Counted from the stretch's first letter, positions 53,364 to 63,511 are shown. The stretch is 64,000 bases of DNA from JBKHDT01 sp046541195 (GCA_046541195.1 JBKHDT010000003.1:10458-74457); one strand, 5' to 3'. The notes: generated by a model not told the origin, from the sequence alone. Numbers and translations are program-made.

Positions 53364-55754
53364 ATGAGTGACGATCTGATCACCTTTGAAGTCGACGGCA
53401 TCACCCTCCAGGGCCGGAAGGGTGACATGCTGATCGAGGTGACCGACGCCGCCGGGATCACGATTCCGCGCTTCTGTTACCACCGCAAGCTCTCCATCGC
53501 CGCCAACTGCCGCATGTGCCTCGTGGAAGTGGAGCGCGCGCCCAAGCCCCTGCCGGCGTGCTCCACCCCCATCAGCGACGGGATGCGGGTGTTCACCAAG
53601 AGCCCCAAGGCGATCCTGGCCCAGCGCTCGACCATGGAGTTCCTGCTGATCAACCATCCGCTGGACTGTCCGATCTGTGACCAGGGGGGCGAATGCGAGC
53701 TCCAGGACGTCGCGATGGGCTACGGCGAGGGTGTTGGGCAGTACAGTGAAACCAAGCGGGTGGTCAAGGACAAGGACATCGGTCCGCTGATCGCGACCGA
53801 CATGACCCGCTGCATCCACTGCACGCGCTGTGTGCGCTTCGGCGAGGAGATTGCCGGCCTGCGGGAGCTGGGGGCGACCGGGCGGTCCGAGCACATGGAG
53901 ATCGGCACCTACATTTCCAAGAGCGTCACCTCCGAGCTGTCCGGCAACGTGATCGACCTCTGCCCGGTGGGTGCGCTGACGGCCAAGCCGTCACGCTACA
54001 CGCTTCGTCCCTGGGAAATCATCCAGCACCGTGGTGTGGCCGTGCACGACGGCATTGGTTCCAACCTTTACCTGCACACCCGGAGCGGGCGCGTGATGCG
54101 CGTGGTTCCGCGTGACAACGAAGCCGTCAACGAAACCTGGCTGTCGGACCGCGACCGCTACAGCTACACCGGCCTGTATGCCGAAGACCGGCTCGAGCAG
54201 CCCATGATTCGCGAGGGCGACCAGTGGCGTGTCGTCGACTGGGAGACGGCGCTGGCCGAAGCTGCCCGCCAGTGGCGGCACGTGCACGAGGTCCACGGGG
54301 GCGGCGGCATGGCCGCGCTGGTCTCGCCAAGCGCGAGCACCGAGGAACATTACCTGGTCCAGAAGTTCATGCGGGCGCTGGGGAGCGGTCATGTCGACCA
54401 CCGGCTGCGGCAGGTGGACTTCAGCAACGATTCGGCCGCGCCGGTGATGCCGTGGCTGGGTCTGGACATCGCTCAGATCCCGTTCCTCGATGCCGCGGTG
54501 ATCGTCGGCTGTGACGTGCGCAAGGAAGCGCCGTTGTTCGGGCATCGCCTGCGCATGGCGAGTCTCGAGCATGGCGCCCGGATCACGCTGGTGCACCCCT
54601 GGACGCAGAACCTGACCTTCGAGGCGCGCGACCAGCTTGTCGGTGGCGCGGACGGCATGGTCGATGACCTGATCGGCGTGGCGAAGGCGCTCGGAGCGGA
54701 ACTGCCGGATGTCCTGCAGGATCGGGCGGCTGCTGTCCGGCCGGATGCCCGTCATCAGGCGGTCGCGGCCGACTTGCGTGATGGCGAGTCGACGGCGATC
54801 ATCCTGGGCGCGGTGGCGCAGTCGCACCCGCGTTACGGCATGCTGCAGGTGCTCGCCTCGGCCATTGCCGAGGCTGCCGGTTCGGTCATGGGCTTCATGG
54901 CTGCCGGAGGCAATGCCTGCGGAGCCTGGCTTGCCGGTACCGTTCCCGGTCGCGGTCCCGCCGGGTCCGAGACGACGCACGGGCGCAACGCCGCCGAGAT
55001 CCTGGAAAACCCGGCGCCGGCCATGCTGCTCTTCGGCCTGGAGGCCGAATGCGATACCGCCGCCGGACCGGACGCCGCGCGTCGACTGGCCGGCTGCGAT
55101 TCGGTGGTGGTTGCCACCAGCTTCGTCACCGACAGCATGCGGCGCTACGCGACCGTGCTGCTGCCGATGGGCACCCACGTGGAAACCGCAGGTACCTGGG
55201 TGAATGCCGAGGGACGCTGGCAGTCGGTGCAGGGCGCAGCCACATCGGTGGGCGAGGCCCGCCCGGGCTGGAAGATTCTCCGCGTCCTCGGAAACCTGAT
55301 GGAGCTTGAAGGCTTCGAATATCTTTCCGTCGAGGAGATCCGCAAGGAACTCGAGCAGGCCTGTGCCTCCGTCGCACTTGACAACCGCACCCGGGCCGCC
55401 GCGTCACTGCGGACCGAGGCGCTGAACATTCCGGCCGACGCGCTCTGGCGGCATGCGCCCGTGGCAATGTACGGTGCGGACCCCCTGCAGCGTCGTGCCG
55501 CACCCCTGCAGCAGACCGAGGTGTCGATCGAGGAGCGCGCCCTGGCCATCAACCCCGCGGACGCCTCGACGCAGGGGCTGGCTGAAGGGGACGAGGTGGA
55601 CGTCATCCAGGATGGGCACCACGCCCGGGGCGTCCCGGTGCGACTGGATGAATCCGTGGTGCCCGGCACGGTCCGGCTGTGTGCCGGCACCGGGGCGAGC
55701 GATTCGTTGCCGGCAGTGTCCGGACCCGTTGAATTGAGAAAGGTGGCGTCATGA
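53364..55754 (+). CDS. nuoG: NADH-quinone oxidoreductase subunit G
   Basis: This is the largest peripheral-arm subunit, carrying N1b, N4 and N5. The 796-residue product has a plant-type [2Fe-2S] domain (IPRFCYHRKLSIAANCRMC) and a His/Cys-ligated cluster (HPLDCPICDQGGECELQD). It then has a second 4Fe-4S motif, CIHCTRCVRFGEE, followed by a molybdopterin-oxidoreductase-like region without cofactor. It overlaps nuoH by 4 bp. Confidence 0.97.
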   Translation: MSDDLITFEVDGITLQGRKGDMLIEVTDAAGITIPRFCYHRKLSIAANCRMCLVEVERAPKPLPACSTPISDGMRVFTKSPKAILAQRSTMEFLLINHPLDCPICDQGGECELQDVAMGYGEGVGQYSETKRVVKDKDIGPLIATDMTRCIHCTRCVRFGEEIAGLRELGATGRSEHMEIGTYISKSVTSELSGNVIDLCPVGALTAKPSRYTLRPWEIIQHRGVAVHDGIGSNLYLHTRSGRVMRVVPRDNEAVNETWLSDRDRYSYTGLYAEDRLEQPMIREGDQWRVVDWETALAEAARQWRHVHEVHGGGGMAALVSPSASTEEHYLVQKFMRALGSGHVDHRLRQVDFSNDSAAPVMPWLGLDIAQIPFLDAAVIVGCDVRKEAPLFGHRLRMASLEHGARITLVHPWTQNLTFEARDQLVGGADGMVDDLIGVAKALGAELPDVLQDRAAAVRPDARHQAVAADLRDGESTAIILGAVAQSHPRYGMLQVLASAIAEAAGSVMGFMAAGGNACGAWLAGTVPGRGPAGSETTHGRNAAEILENPAPAMLLFGLEAECDTAAGPDAARRLAGCDSVVVATSFVTDSMRRYATVLLPMGTHVETAGTWVNAEGRWQSVQGAATSVGEARPGWKILRVLGNLMELEGFEYLSVEEIRKELEQACASVALDNRTRAAASLRTEALNIPADALWRHAPVAMYGADPLQRRAAPLQQTEVSIEERALAINPADASTQGLAEGDEVDVIQDGHHARGVPVRLDESVVPGTVRLCAGTGASDSLPAVSGPVELRKVAS

Positions 55755-56806
55755 CCGAATTTCTCTCGCCGCTGATCGGCTGGCTGCCGGAGTCCCTGCA
55801 GTACCTGCTGGTTCACTTGGTGCTGATCCTGCTGATCGTGATTCCGCTGACGCTGGCCGTCGCCTACCTGACGCTGGCCGAGCGCAAGGTCATCGGCTAC
55901 ATGCAGGTGCGCATCGGGCCGAACCGGGTGGGGCCGAGGGGCGCATTCCAGCCTTTTGCCGACGTGATCAAGCTCCTTTTCAAGGAGATCATCACCCCGC
56001 AGGTGGCCAACAAGTTCGTTTTCTACCTGGCGCCGGTCCTGATCCTGGTGGCGGCACTGGTGGCCTGGGCGGTGATTCCCTTCGATGATGGCTGGGTTCT
56101 GGCCGACATCAACGCCGGGCTGCTGTATGTTCTGGCCGTTGGCGCGGCAGGCATCTACGGGGTGATCCTGGCCGGCTGGGCTTCCAACTCGAAGTATGCG
56201 CTGCTTGGCGGCATGCGTTCCGCCGCGCACAAGGTGGCCTACGAGCTGGCCATGGGGTTTGCGCTGGTCGGCGTGCTGATGGCTTCCCAGTCGCTCAATC
56301 TTTCCGAGATCGTCCGCGCGCAGGACGGGTCGATCCTGCACTGGTACTGGCTGCCACTTCTGCCGATGTTTGCCGTCTATTTCATCTCCGGGGTGGCCGA
56401 GACCAACCGCGCCCCGTTTGACGTGGCGGAGGGCGAGGCGGAGCTGGTGGCCGGTTTCCACGTCGAGTATTCCGGGATCGGTTTCGCGCTCTTCATGCTG
56501 GCCGAGTACGCGAGCATGATCCTCATTTCGGCGCTGACGGCCGTGCTGTTTCTTGGGGGCTGGCTTTCGCCGTTTCAGGGAACGCCCCTGGAGGCCGTGT
56601 TCGACTTCGTGCCGGGAATCGTCTGGTTCCTGCTCAAGGTGGCACTGCTGCTGTTTCTCTTTCTCTGGTTCCGGGCGACTTTCCCCCGGTTCCGGTATGA
56701 TCAGATCATGCGACTGGGCTGGAAGGTGTTCATACCCCTGACCATCGTTTGGATCTTCGTCGAGGGACTGTTCGTCTATTTCGGCGTCGGCCCCTGGTTC
56801 GGCTGA
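55751..56806 (+). CDS. nuoH: NADH-quinone oxidoreductase subunit H
   Basis: This membrane subunit lines the quinone tunnel. The 351-residue product has eight or so helices, with AERKVIGYMQVRIGPNRVGP, QPFADVIKLLFKE and ETNRAPFDVAEGEAELVAGF, the charged loops that couple quinone reduction to proton pumping. The start overlaps the nuoG stop. Confidence 0.98.
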   Translation: MTEFLSPLIGWLPESLQYLLVHLVLILLIVIPLTLAVAYLTLAERKVIGYMQVRIGPNRVGPRGAFQPFADVIKLLFKEIITPQVANKFVFYLAPVLILVAALVAWAVIPFDDGWVLADINAGLLYVLAVGAAGIYGVILAGWASNSKYALLGGMRSAAHKVAYELAMGFALVGVLMASQSLNLSEIVRAQDGSILHWYWLPLLPMFAVYFISGVAETNRAPFDVAEGEAELVAGFHVEYSGIGFALFMLAEYASMILISALTAVLFLGGWLSPFQGTPLEAVFDFVPGIVWFLLKVALLLFLFLWFRATFPRFRYDQIMRLGWKVFIPLTIVWIFVEGLFVYFGVGPWFG

Positions 56807-56820
56807 TTCGGGAGTCCTTC

Positions 56821-57309
56821 ATGCAGACCGTCAAGCAGTTTTTCAAGACCTGGTTTCTCTGGGAGCTGTTCCTCGGGATGTCCGTGACCGGCCGCTATTT
56901 CTTCGGCCGCAAGTTCACGGTGCAGTATCCGGAGGAGAAAACGCCCCAGTCGCCCCGCTTCCGTGGCCTGCATGCACTGCGGCGCTACGCCAACGGCGAG
57001 GAGCGCTGCATTGCCTGCAAGCTGTGCGAGGCGGTCTGCCCGGCGCTGGCCATTACCATCGAGTCGGAGCAGCGCGACGACGGAACGCGGCGGACCACCC
57101 GCTACGACATCGATCTGTTCAAGTGCATCTACTGTGGCTTCTGCGAAGAGGCCTGCCCGGTCGACTCGATTGTCGAGACGCGGGAGTTCGAGTATCACTT
57201 CGAGAATCGCGGCGAGCAGATCATGACCAAGGACAAGCTGCTGGCGATCGGAGACAAGTACGAGGCCCAGATTGCTGCGGATCGTCTCGCGGACGCCCGC
57301 TATCGTTAA
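56821..57309 (+). CDS. nuoI: NADH-quinone oxidoreductase subunit I
   Basis: This ferredoxin-like subunit carries clusters N6a and N6b. The 162-residue product has CIACKLCEAVCPALAI and CIYCGFCEEACPVDSI. An amphipathic N-terminal segment (TVKQFFKTWFLWELFLG) anchors it to the membrane arm. GGGAG precedes the start at 56821. Confidence 0.98.
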   Translation: MQTVKQFFKTWFLWELFLGMSVTGRYFFGRKFTVQYPEEKTPQSPRFRGLHALRRYANGEERCIACKLCEAVCPALAITIESEQRDDGTRRTTRYDIDLFKCIYCGFCEEACPVDSIVETREFEYHFENRGEQIMTKDKLLAIGDKYEAQIAADRLADARYR

Positions 57310-57318
57310 GGACACGGC

Positions 57319-57978
57319 ATGACGCTCTACCAATTCCTGTTTTACGTATTCGCTTCCGTCGCGGTCCTGTCGGCCATCCGGGTGATTACTGTCAAGAACC
57401 CGGTCCACGCGGCCCTGTTCCTCGTCCTGACATTCTTCTCCACGGCGCTCGTCTGGGTGCTGATGGAGGCGGAGTTCCTGGGAATCGTGCTGATCCTGGT
57501 CTATGTCGGGGCGGTGATGGTGCTGTTCCTGTTCGTGGTCATGATGATCGATGTCAACCTGGCGCCGCTGCGCGAAGGCTTCGTGCGCAACCTGCCGGTG
57601 GGGGTCTTCGTGGCACTGGTGATGGTCATCGAGCTGGCGCTGGTTCTCGGGCCGGCCACCTTCGGCCTTGAGGTGATCCCGGCGCCGGAGCCGGCAGAGG
57701 CCGGAACGAGCAACACCCAGGCCATCGGCGAGGTGCTGTACACCAAGTTCGTCTATCCCTTCGAGATCGCGGCGTTCATCCTGCTCGTGGCGATCGTGGC
57801 GGCGATCACCCTGACGCATCGGCGTCGGCAGGGCGCCCTGTACCAGAATATCGACGAGCAGGTCCGCGTACGCCGCGAGGACCGGGTCCGGCTGGTGCGG
57901 ATGGAGGCCGAGGGCGCAGAGCGAAACGGTGCGCAGGCGCCTGAAGCATCCGAAACGGACCAGCAAAAGGACAACTGA
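57319..57978 (+). CDS. nuoJ: NADH-quinone oxidoreductase subunit J
   Basis: This membrane subunit has the pi-bulge helix TM3. The 219-residue product has about five helices and KNPVHAALFLVLTFFSTA and GAVMVLFLFVVMMID blocks. The hydrophilic C-terminal tail of roughly 40 residues (RREDRVRLVRMEAEG...) is highly charged, as in several gammaproteobacterial NuoJ. It is followed by an unusual 209-bp gap instead of the usual overlap with nuoK. Confidence 0.96.
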   Translation: MTLYQFLFYVFASVAVLSAIRVITVKNPVHAALFLVLTFFSTALVWVLMEAEFLGIVLILVYVGAVMVLFLFVVMMIDVNLAPLREGFVRNLPVGVFVALVMVIELALVLGPATFGLEVIPAPEPAEAGTSNTQAIGEVLYTKFVYPFEIAAFILLVAIVAAITLTHRRRQGALYQNIDEQVRVRREDRVRLVRMEAEGAERNGAQAPEASETDQQKDN

Positions 57979-58187
57979 GCCGGTGGGCGTCCGGTTTGCT
58001 GCGTGCCCGGGCAGGCCGAAGCTCCCCGAAGGCTGGGACGCGCGCTGTGGGGTTGCAGTTCGATGCGGGCGTGATTACCCCGGCAACAACCGGGTAGTTC
58101 TCGGCGCGCTGCAGCGGCCGCGTACGATGAACGGATAACTAGAAAGCGGGCGATGAAAACACCCTTCGCCCTTCAGGAGGAACGTCA
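57979..58187 (+). other. 209-bp gap with hairpins between nuoJ and nuoK
   Basis: No coding frame is convincing. It holds a hairpin TACCC(C)GG-CAACAA-CCGGGTA (58076-58096) and GGGCGA (58148-58153) with TCGCCC (58166-58171), just before the nuoK ribosome site AGGAGGAA. No T-tract follows either. Confidence 0.55.
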
Positions 58188-58493
58188 ATGATAGGCCTGT
58201 CCGAATTTCTGATATTCGGTGCCATCCTGTTCGCCATCAGCGTGGCCGGTATCTTCCTCAACAGGAAGAACGTGCTGATCCTGCTGATGGCCATCGAGCT
58301 GATGCTGCTGTCGGTCAGCGTCAACTTTGTCGCATTTTCCCACTTTCTGGGGGATATCGACGGGCAGGTCTTCGTGTTCTTCATCCTGACGGTGGCTGCC
58401 GCCGAGGCGGCCATCGGTCTGGCGATTCTCGTGACGTTGTTCCGCAACCGCGGCACCATCAACGTCGAAGACCTGACGGCGATGAAGGGCTGA
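58188..58493 (+). CDS. nuoK: NADH-quinone oxidoreductase subunit K
   Basis: This 101-residue three-helix antiporter-like subunit (MrpC homologue) carries the conserved helix glutamates in LLMAIELMLLSVSVNFVAF and TVAAAEAAIGLAILVTLF. It has a strong AGGAGG site, as if translation starts fresh after the gap from nuoJ. It is followed by nuoL after four bases. Confidence 0.98.
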   Translation: MIGLSEFLIFGAILFAISVAGIFLNRKNVLILLMAIELMLLSVSVNFVAFSHFLGDIDGQVFVFFILTVAAAEAAIGLAILVTLFRNRGTINVEDLTAMKG

Positions 58494-58497
58494 AACC

Positions 58498-60504
58498 ATG
58501 AAGACACTCTATCTTGCGGTGGTCCTCGCGCCCCTGATCGGTTCGGTCATCGCCGGCCTGTTCGGGCGACAGATCGGGCGCAGGGGTGCGCACACCGTCA
58601 CCATTGTCGGCGTCGGAATCGCCTTCCTCCTCTCGCTGGTGACCTTCAAGCATCTGGTCTTCGACGGGGGCGAGGTGTTCAACGAGGCGGTCTATACCTG
58701 GCTGATCACCGACGGGTTCCGGTTCGAGATCGGGTTCCTCGTGGACAAGCTGACTGCCCTGATGATGGTGGTGGTGACCGGCGTGTCGCTGATGGTGCAC
58801 ATCTACACCATCGGTTACATGAAGGACGACCCGGGGTACCAGCGCTTTTTCAGCTACATCTCGCTGTTCACCTTCTCGATGCTCATGCTGGTGATGGCGA
58901 ACAACTTCCTGCAGCTGTTCTTCGGCTGGGAGGCGGTTGGCCTGGTGTCCTATCTGCTGATCGGGTTCTGGTACAAGCGGGAGACGGCGATCTTTGCCAA
59001 CCTGAAGGCCTTTCTGGTCAACCGGGTCGGTGATTTCGGGTTCCTGCTCGGGATCGCCGCAGTGCTGATGTACGCCGGAACCCTCGATTACGAGACGTTC
59101 TTCGGCAAGCTCGACGGGCTGTCGACGATGCAGGTGTCGATCATTCCGGGTACCGAGTGGTCACTGCTGACGGTGATCGGGATCCTGCTGTTCATCGGGG
59201 CCATGGGCAAGTCCGCGCAGGTGCCCCTGCATGTGTGGCTGCCTGACTCGATGGAAGGCCCGACCCCGATCTCGGCCCTGATCCACGCGGCGACCATGGT
59301 GACCGCCGGCATCTTCATGGTGGCGCGGCTGTCGCCGATGTACGAGCTGACGACCACGGCGCTGGCGTTCATTCTCATCATCGGGGCGATCACGGCGTTC
59401 TTTATGGGCCTGCTCGGCCTGGTGCAGAACGACATCAAGCGGGTCATTGCCTATTCGACGCTTTCGCAGCTCGGTTACATGACGGTGGCGCTTGGCGTTT
59501 CGGCTTACTCCGCGGCGATCTTCCACCTGATGACGCATGCGTTTTTCAAGGCTCTGCTGTTCCTGGCGGCCGGCTCGGTCATCATCGCCATGCACCACGA
59601 GCAGGACATGCGCAAGATGGGCGGACTGTGGAAGTACACGCCGATTACCTTCGTCACCTTCCTGATCGGTTCCCTGGCACTGATCGGCTTTCCGGGCTTT
59701 GCCGGGTTCTTCTCCAAGGATGCGATCATCTACGCGGTCAGTTTCTCCGAGCTGCCGGGTGCCAGCTTCGCTTACTGGCTGGTGCTGGCGGGCGTGTTCG
59801 TGACGGCCTTCTACACGTTCCGCATGTTCTTCATGGTGTTCTTTGGCAAGGAGCGCTTTGATACGTCGGGCCACGGGCACGCGGACCACGACGCGCACGG
59901 CCACGACGACCACGGTCATCACGGCGGGCCGCCGCACGAATCCCCGAAGGTGGTCACCGTGCCGCTGATCCTGCTGGCGGTGCCCTCGGTGGTCATCGGG
60001 TACCTGGCCATCCAGCCATTGCTGTTCGGCGGGTTTTTCGGTGACGCGATCGAGGTCGCGCCGGCCAACGACGTGATCGGCCAGTTCCGGCAGCACTTCG
60101 AGGGCAGCTTCTCGTTCATGATGCACGGGTTCGTGTCGCCGGTGTTCTGGCTGGCGATGGCCGGGGTCGGGCTTGCGGCGGTGATGTATCTGTTCAAGCC
60201 TGCGCTTGCCGATGTCGCTGCACGCGTGCTGGCGGGACCGAAGCGGATGCTCGACAACGCCTACGGGTTTGACGACTTCAACAATGCGGTATTTGCACGC
60301 GGCAGTCGGCTGCTGGGCACCGGGTTGTGGCGTGTGGGCGACGTGCGCGTGATCGATGGCTGGCTGGTCAACGGAACGGCCCGGTCCATCGGCCGCGCCG
60401 CCCGCTACTGGCGGGGCATGCAGACCGGTTTTCTCTATCACTACGCATTCGTGATGATCGTCGGCCTGATCGGCCTGATGACCTGGATCATCTTCCTGCG
60501 TTGA
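58498..60504 (+). CDS. nuoL: NADH-quinone oxidoreductase subunit L
   Basis: This is the distal proton-pumping antiporter-like subunit with the long lateral helix. The 668-residue product has FFGWEAVGLVSYLLIGFWYK with the key helix glutamate, GAMGKSAQVPLHVWLPDSME with a key lysine, and QNDIKRVIAYSTLSQLGYM. A His-rich cytoplasmic or periplasmic loop (GHGHADHDAHGHDDHGHHGG) lies near residue 460, a common feature of the family. The C-terminal HL helix region is present. Confidence 0.97.
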   Translation: MKTLYLAVVLAPLIGSVIAGLFGRQIGRRGAHTVTIVGVGIAFLLSLVTFKHLVFDGGEVFNEAVYTWLITDGFRFEIGFLVDKLTALMMVVVTGVSLMVHIYTIGYMKDDPGYQRFFSYISLFTFSMLMLVMANNFLQLFFGWEAVGLVSYLLIGFWYKRETAIFANLKAFLVNRVGDFGFLLGIAAVLMYAGTLDYETFFGKLDGLSTMQVSIIPGTEWSLLTVIGILLFIGAMGKSAQVPLHVWLPDSMEGPTPISALIHAATMVTAGIFMVARLSPMYELTTTALAFILIIGAITAFFMGLLGLVQNDIKRVIAYSTLSQLGYMTVALGVSAYSAAIFHLMTHAFFKALLFLAAGSVIIAMHHEQDMRKMGGLWKYTPITFVTFLIGSLALIGFPGFAGFFSKDAIIYAVSFSELPGASFAYWLVLAGVFVTAFYTFRMFFMVFFGKERFDTSGHGHADHDAHGHDDHGHHGGPPHESPKVVTVPLILLAVPSVVIGYLAIQPLLFGGFFGDAIEVAPANDVIGQFRQHFEGSFSFMMHGFVSPVFWLAMAGVGLAAVMYLFKPALADVAARVLAGPKRMLDNAYGFDDFNNAVFARGSRLLGTGLWRVGDVRVIDGWLVNGTARSIGRAARYWRGMQTGFLYHYAFVMIVGLIGLMTWIIFLR

Positions 60505-60539
60505 CGCATCCATCAATTCGGAATTAGGAAACGCTCTCG

Positions 60540-62057
60540 ATGTTCTCATCCTGGCCCCTCCTGAGCCTGGTCGTCTGGCTGCCCATCGCGGCTGGCCTCG
60601 TGGTCATGCTGCTGGGTGACAATCCCCGGCTGGTCCGCCGCTTTTCGCTGGCGGTCAGCGTGGTGGTGTTCCTGCTCAGCCTGCCGCTGTTCTTCGCCTT
60701 CGATCGGGGCACCCACGAGTTCCAGTTCCAGGAGTTCCTGCCCTGGATTTCGACCTTCAACGTCAACTACCACCTCGGGGTTGACGGGATCTCCATGCCG
60801 CTGATCGTGCTGACGACCTTTACCACCATCCTGGTGGTGGCGGCGGCCTGGGAGGTGATCCGGGAAAAGGCGCACCAGTACATGGCGGCCTTCCTGATTA
60901 TGGAAGGGATGATGAACGGCACCTTCGCGGCGCTCGATTCGATCCTGTTCTATTTCTTCTTCGAGGGCATGCTGATCCCGATGTTTATCGTGATCGGTAT
61001 CTGGGGCGGCGCACGGCGGGTCTACGCGACGATCAAGTTCTTCCTGTACACCTTCCTCGGCTCGGTGTTCATGCTGGTCGCGCTGATCTACATGTATTTC
61101 CAGGGCGGCAGTTTCGCGATTCCCGAACTGCACGGGCTGCAGCTGGGGATGACCGAGCAGATCCTGATCTTCCTGGCCTTCCTGATCGCCTTCGCGGTCA
61201 AGATCCCCATGTGGCCGGTGCACACCTGGTTGCCCGATGCCCACGTCGAGGCGCCAACCGGGGGGTCGGTCATCCTTGCGGCGATCATGCTGAAGATCGG
61301 GGGCTACGGGTTTTTGCGCTTCTCGCTTCCGATCACCCCGGATGCCTCCCTCGCCCTCGATTGGCTGCTGATCCTGATGTCACTGGTCGCGATCGTGTAT
61401 ATCGGCTTTGTGGCCCTGATCCAGTCGGACATGAAGAAGCTCGTGGCCTACTCGTCGATCTCGCACATGGGCTTCGTCACGCTCGGTATCTTCGTGATCT
61501 ACATGATCGCGGCCAACCCGGCCAATCAGGGTGGGGTCGGGGCCGTGATGGCCCTCGAGGGTGCGATGATCCAGATGATCTCGCACGGGCTGATTTCCGC
61601 CGCCATGTTCCTGTCGATCGGCGTACTCTACGACCGGCTTCATACCCGTGAAATCTCCGCCTATGGCGGCGTGGTCAACACCATGCCGTGGTTCGGGGCC
61701 ATGTTCGTGGTGTTTGCGATGGCCAACTCCGGCCTGCCGGGGACCTCGGGATTCGTCGGGGAGTTCATGGTGATCCTGGCCACCTTCAAGGCCAACTTCT
61801 GGCTGGCCTTCCTGGCGGCACTGACCCTGATCATCGGCGCAGCCTACACGCTGTGGCTGGTCAAGCGGGTAATCTTCGGCGCGGTCGCGAACGAGCAGGT
61901 CGCCGGCCTGAAGGACGTGAACGCCCGCGAGGCCTGGATCCTCGGGGTGCTGGTCGCCCTGGTGATTCTGGTTGGCGTCTGGCCGAATCCCCTGATCGAG
62001 GTCATGCACCCGACGATCGAAAACCTGGCGCAACAAGCGCTGACCTCCAAGCTTTGA
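60540..62057 (+). CDS. nuoM: NADH-quinone oxidoreductase subunit M
   Basis: This is the middle antiporter-like subunit. The 505-residue product has the helix glutamate in SILFYFFFEGMLIPMFIVIG, the lysine region AFLIAFAVKIPMWPVHTWLP, and QSDMKKLVAYSSISHMGFV. About 14 membrane helices are visible. It is 35 bp after nuoL. Confidence 0.98.
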   Translation: MFSSWPLLSLVVWLPIAAGLVVMLLGDNPRLVRRFSLAVSVVVFLLSLPLFFAFDRGTHEFQFQEFLPWISTFNVNYHLGVDGISMPLIVLTTFTTILVVAAAWEVIREKAHQYMAAFLIMEGMMNGTFAALDSILFYFFFEGMLIPMFIVIGIWGGARRVYATIKFFLYTFLGSVFMLVALIYMYFQGGSFAIPELHGLQLGMTEQILIFLAFLIAFAVKIPMWPVHTWLPDAHVEAPTGGSVILAAIMLKIGGYGFLRFSLPITPDASLALDWLLILMSLVAIVYIGFVALIQSDMKKLVAYSSISHMGFVTLGIFVIYMIAANPANQGGVGAVMALEGAMIQMISHGLISAAMFLSIGVLYDRLHTREISAYGGVVNTMPWFGAMFVVFAMANSGLPGTSGFVGEFMVILATFKANFWLAFLAALTLIIGAAYTLWLVKRVIFGAVANEQVAGLKDVNAREAWILGVLVALVILVGVWPNPLIEVMHPTIENLAQQALTSKL

Positions 62058-62067
62058 TGGTGAACCC

Positions 62068-63504
62068 ATGACCTTCGCCAGTCTCAACATCACGCCTGTC
62101 CTGCCCGAGATCGTGCTGGCCGCGATGGCCTGCATCATCCTCCTGATCGACCCGTTCATGCCGAAGAACGGCCGAAAGGTGAGCTTCGCGCTTTCTCTCG
62201 GTACCCTGGCGGTGCTGTTCCTGATCACGCTGGTGAACATGGACGGCACTGTTCGGCTGAGCTTCTCGGACATGGTGGTCAATGACCCGATGGCAGACGT
62301 CATGAAGCTGGTGGTCTACCTGCTGTCGGCCGCGGTATTTGTCATGGCGCGCGGCTACCTGCGTGACCGCGGCATCGACAAGGGCGAGTTCTACATGCTC
62401 GGGCTGTTCGGCATCCTGGGCATGATGATCATGATCTCCGCCAACCACCTGCTGCTGGTTTACCTGGGCCTCGAGCTGATGTCGCTGTCCTTGTACGCCA
62501 TGGTGGCCTTCAGGCGCGATGACGGCCGGGCCTCCGAGGCCGCCATGAAATACTTCGTGCTCGGGGCGCTGGCTTCGGGGCTGCTGCTGTACGGCATGTC
62601 GATCCTCTATGGCGTCACCGGAACCCTGTATCTGAGCGAGATCGCCACGGCGGTCGCCCTGGACGGAGAAAGCGCGGCACTCAAGCTTGCCCTGGTCATG
62701 ATCGTGGTCGGTCTGGTGTTCAAGCTCGGTGCGGCGCCCTTCCACATGTGGCTGCCGGACGTGTACGACGGTGCGCCCACCGGGATCACGCTCTATCTGG
62801 CTGCCGCGCCCAAGATAGCCGGGCTGGCCGTGCTGATCCGGGTGCTGGTGGAGGGCCTCGGTCCGATGCTTTCCGACTGGCAGCCCATGCTGGTGGTGGT
62901 GGTGATGCTGTCGTTGCTGGTCGGCAATCTCATCGCGATCGCCCAGACCAGTTTCAAGCGGATGCTGACCTACTCGTCGATCAGCCATGTCGGCTTCATC
63001 CTGATGGCCCTGCTGGCCGGAACGCAGGAGGGGTATGGCGCCGCGCTGTTTTATACCATCGCCTATTCGATCATGACCCTGGCGGGATTCGGCATGGTGG
63101 TGCTTCTGGCGCGCAAGGGATTCGAGGGGGACCAGCTTGACGACCTCAAGGGGTTGAATGATCGCAGCCCGGTGATGGCGTTCGTATTCCTTGTCCTGAT
63201 GTTTTCCATGGCTGGAATCCCGTTCACGCTCGGGTTCTGGGCGAAACTTGGGGTGTTGCAGGCGGTCGTACAGGTAGACATGTGGTGGCTTGCCCTGTTC
63301 GCGGTCGTGCTGGCCGTGATCGGTGCCTTCTACTACCTGCGGGCGGTCAAGCTGGTGTATTTCGACAAGCCGGAGTCCGACGCGGTGCTGGCAGGCGCCG
63401 AGGTGCGGTGGTTGCTCGCCGTCGGCGGCCTGATTGTCGCGGTGATGGGCTTGTACCCCAGCTGGCTGATTGCCGTGTCCAACGGCGTGTTCCTGTTGCA
63501 ATGA
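62068..63504 (+). CDS. nuoN: NADH-quinone oxidoreductase subunit N
   Basis: This is the proximal antiporter-like subunit. The 478-residue product has LLVYLGLELMSLSLYAMVAF with the helix glutamate, FKLGAAPFHMWLPDVYDGAP with the lysine, and QTSFKRMLTYSSISHVGFI. Length matches the usual 475-490. It completes the fourteen-gene set. Confidence 0.98.
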   Translation: MTFASLNITPVLPEIVLAAMACIILLIDPFMPKNGRKVSFALSLGTLAVLFLITLVNMDGTVRLSFSDMVVNDPMADVMKLVVYLLSAAVFVMARGYLRDRGIDKGEFYMLGLFGILGMMIMISANHLLLVYLGLELMSLSLYAMVAFRRDDGRASEAAMKYFVLGALASGLLLYGMSILYGVTGTLYLSEIATAVALDGESAALKLALVMIVVGLVFKLGAAPFHMWLPDVYDGAPTGITLYLAAAPKIAGLAVLIRVLVEGLGPMLSDWQPMLVVVVMLSLLVGNLIAIAQTSFKRMLTYSSISHVGFILMALLAGTQEGYGAALFYTIAYSIMTLAGFGMVVLLARKGFEGDQLDDLKGLNDRSPVMAFVFLVLMFSMAGIPFTLGFWAKLGVLQAVVQVDMWWLALFAVVLAVIGAFYYLRAVKLVYFDKPESDAVLAGAEVRWLLAVGGLIVAVMGLYPSWLIAVSNGVFLLQ

Positions 63505-63511
63505 GGTCCTG

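Noticed and set aside
59862..59940. His-rich stretch in NuoL as a novel metal site
   Set aside because: Histidine-rich loops at this place occur in many NuoL proteins, so it is not unusual.
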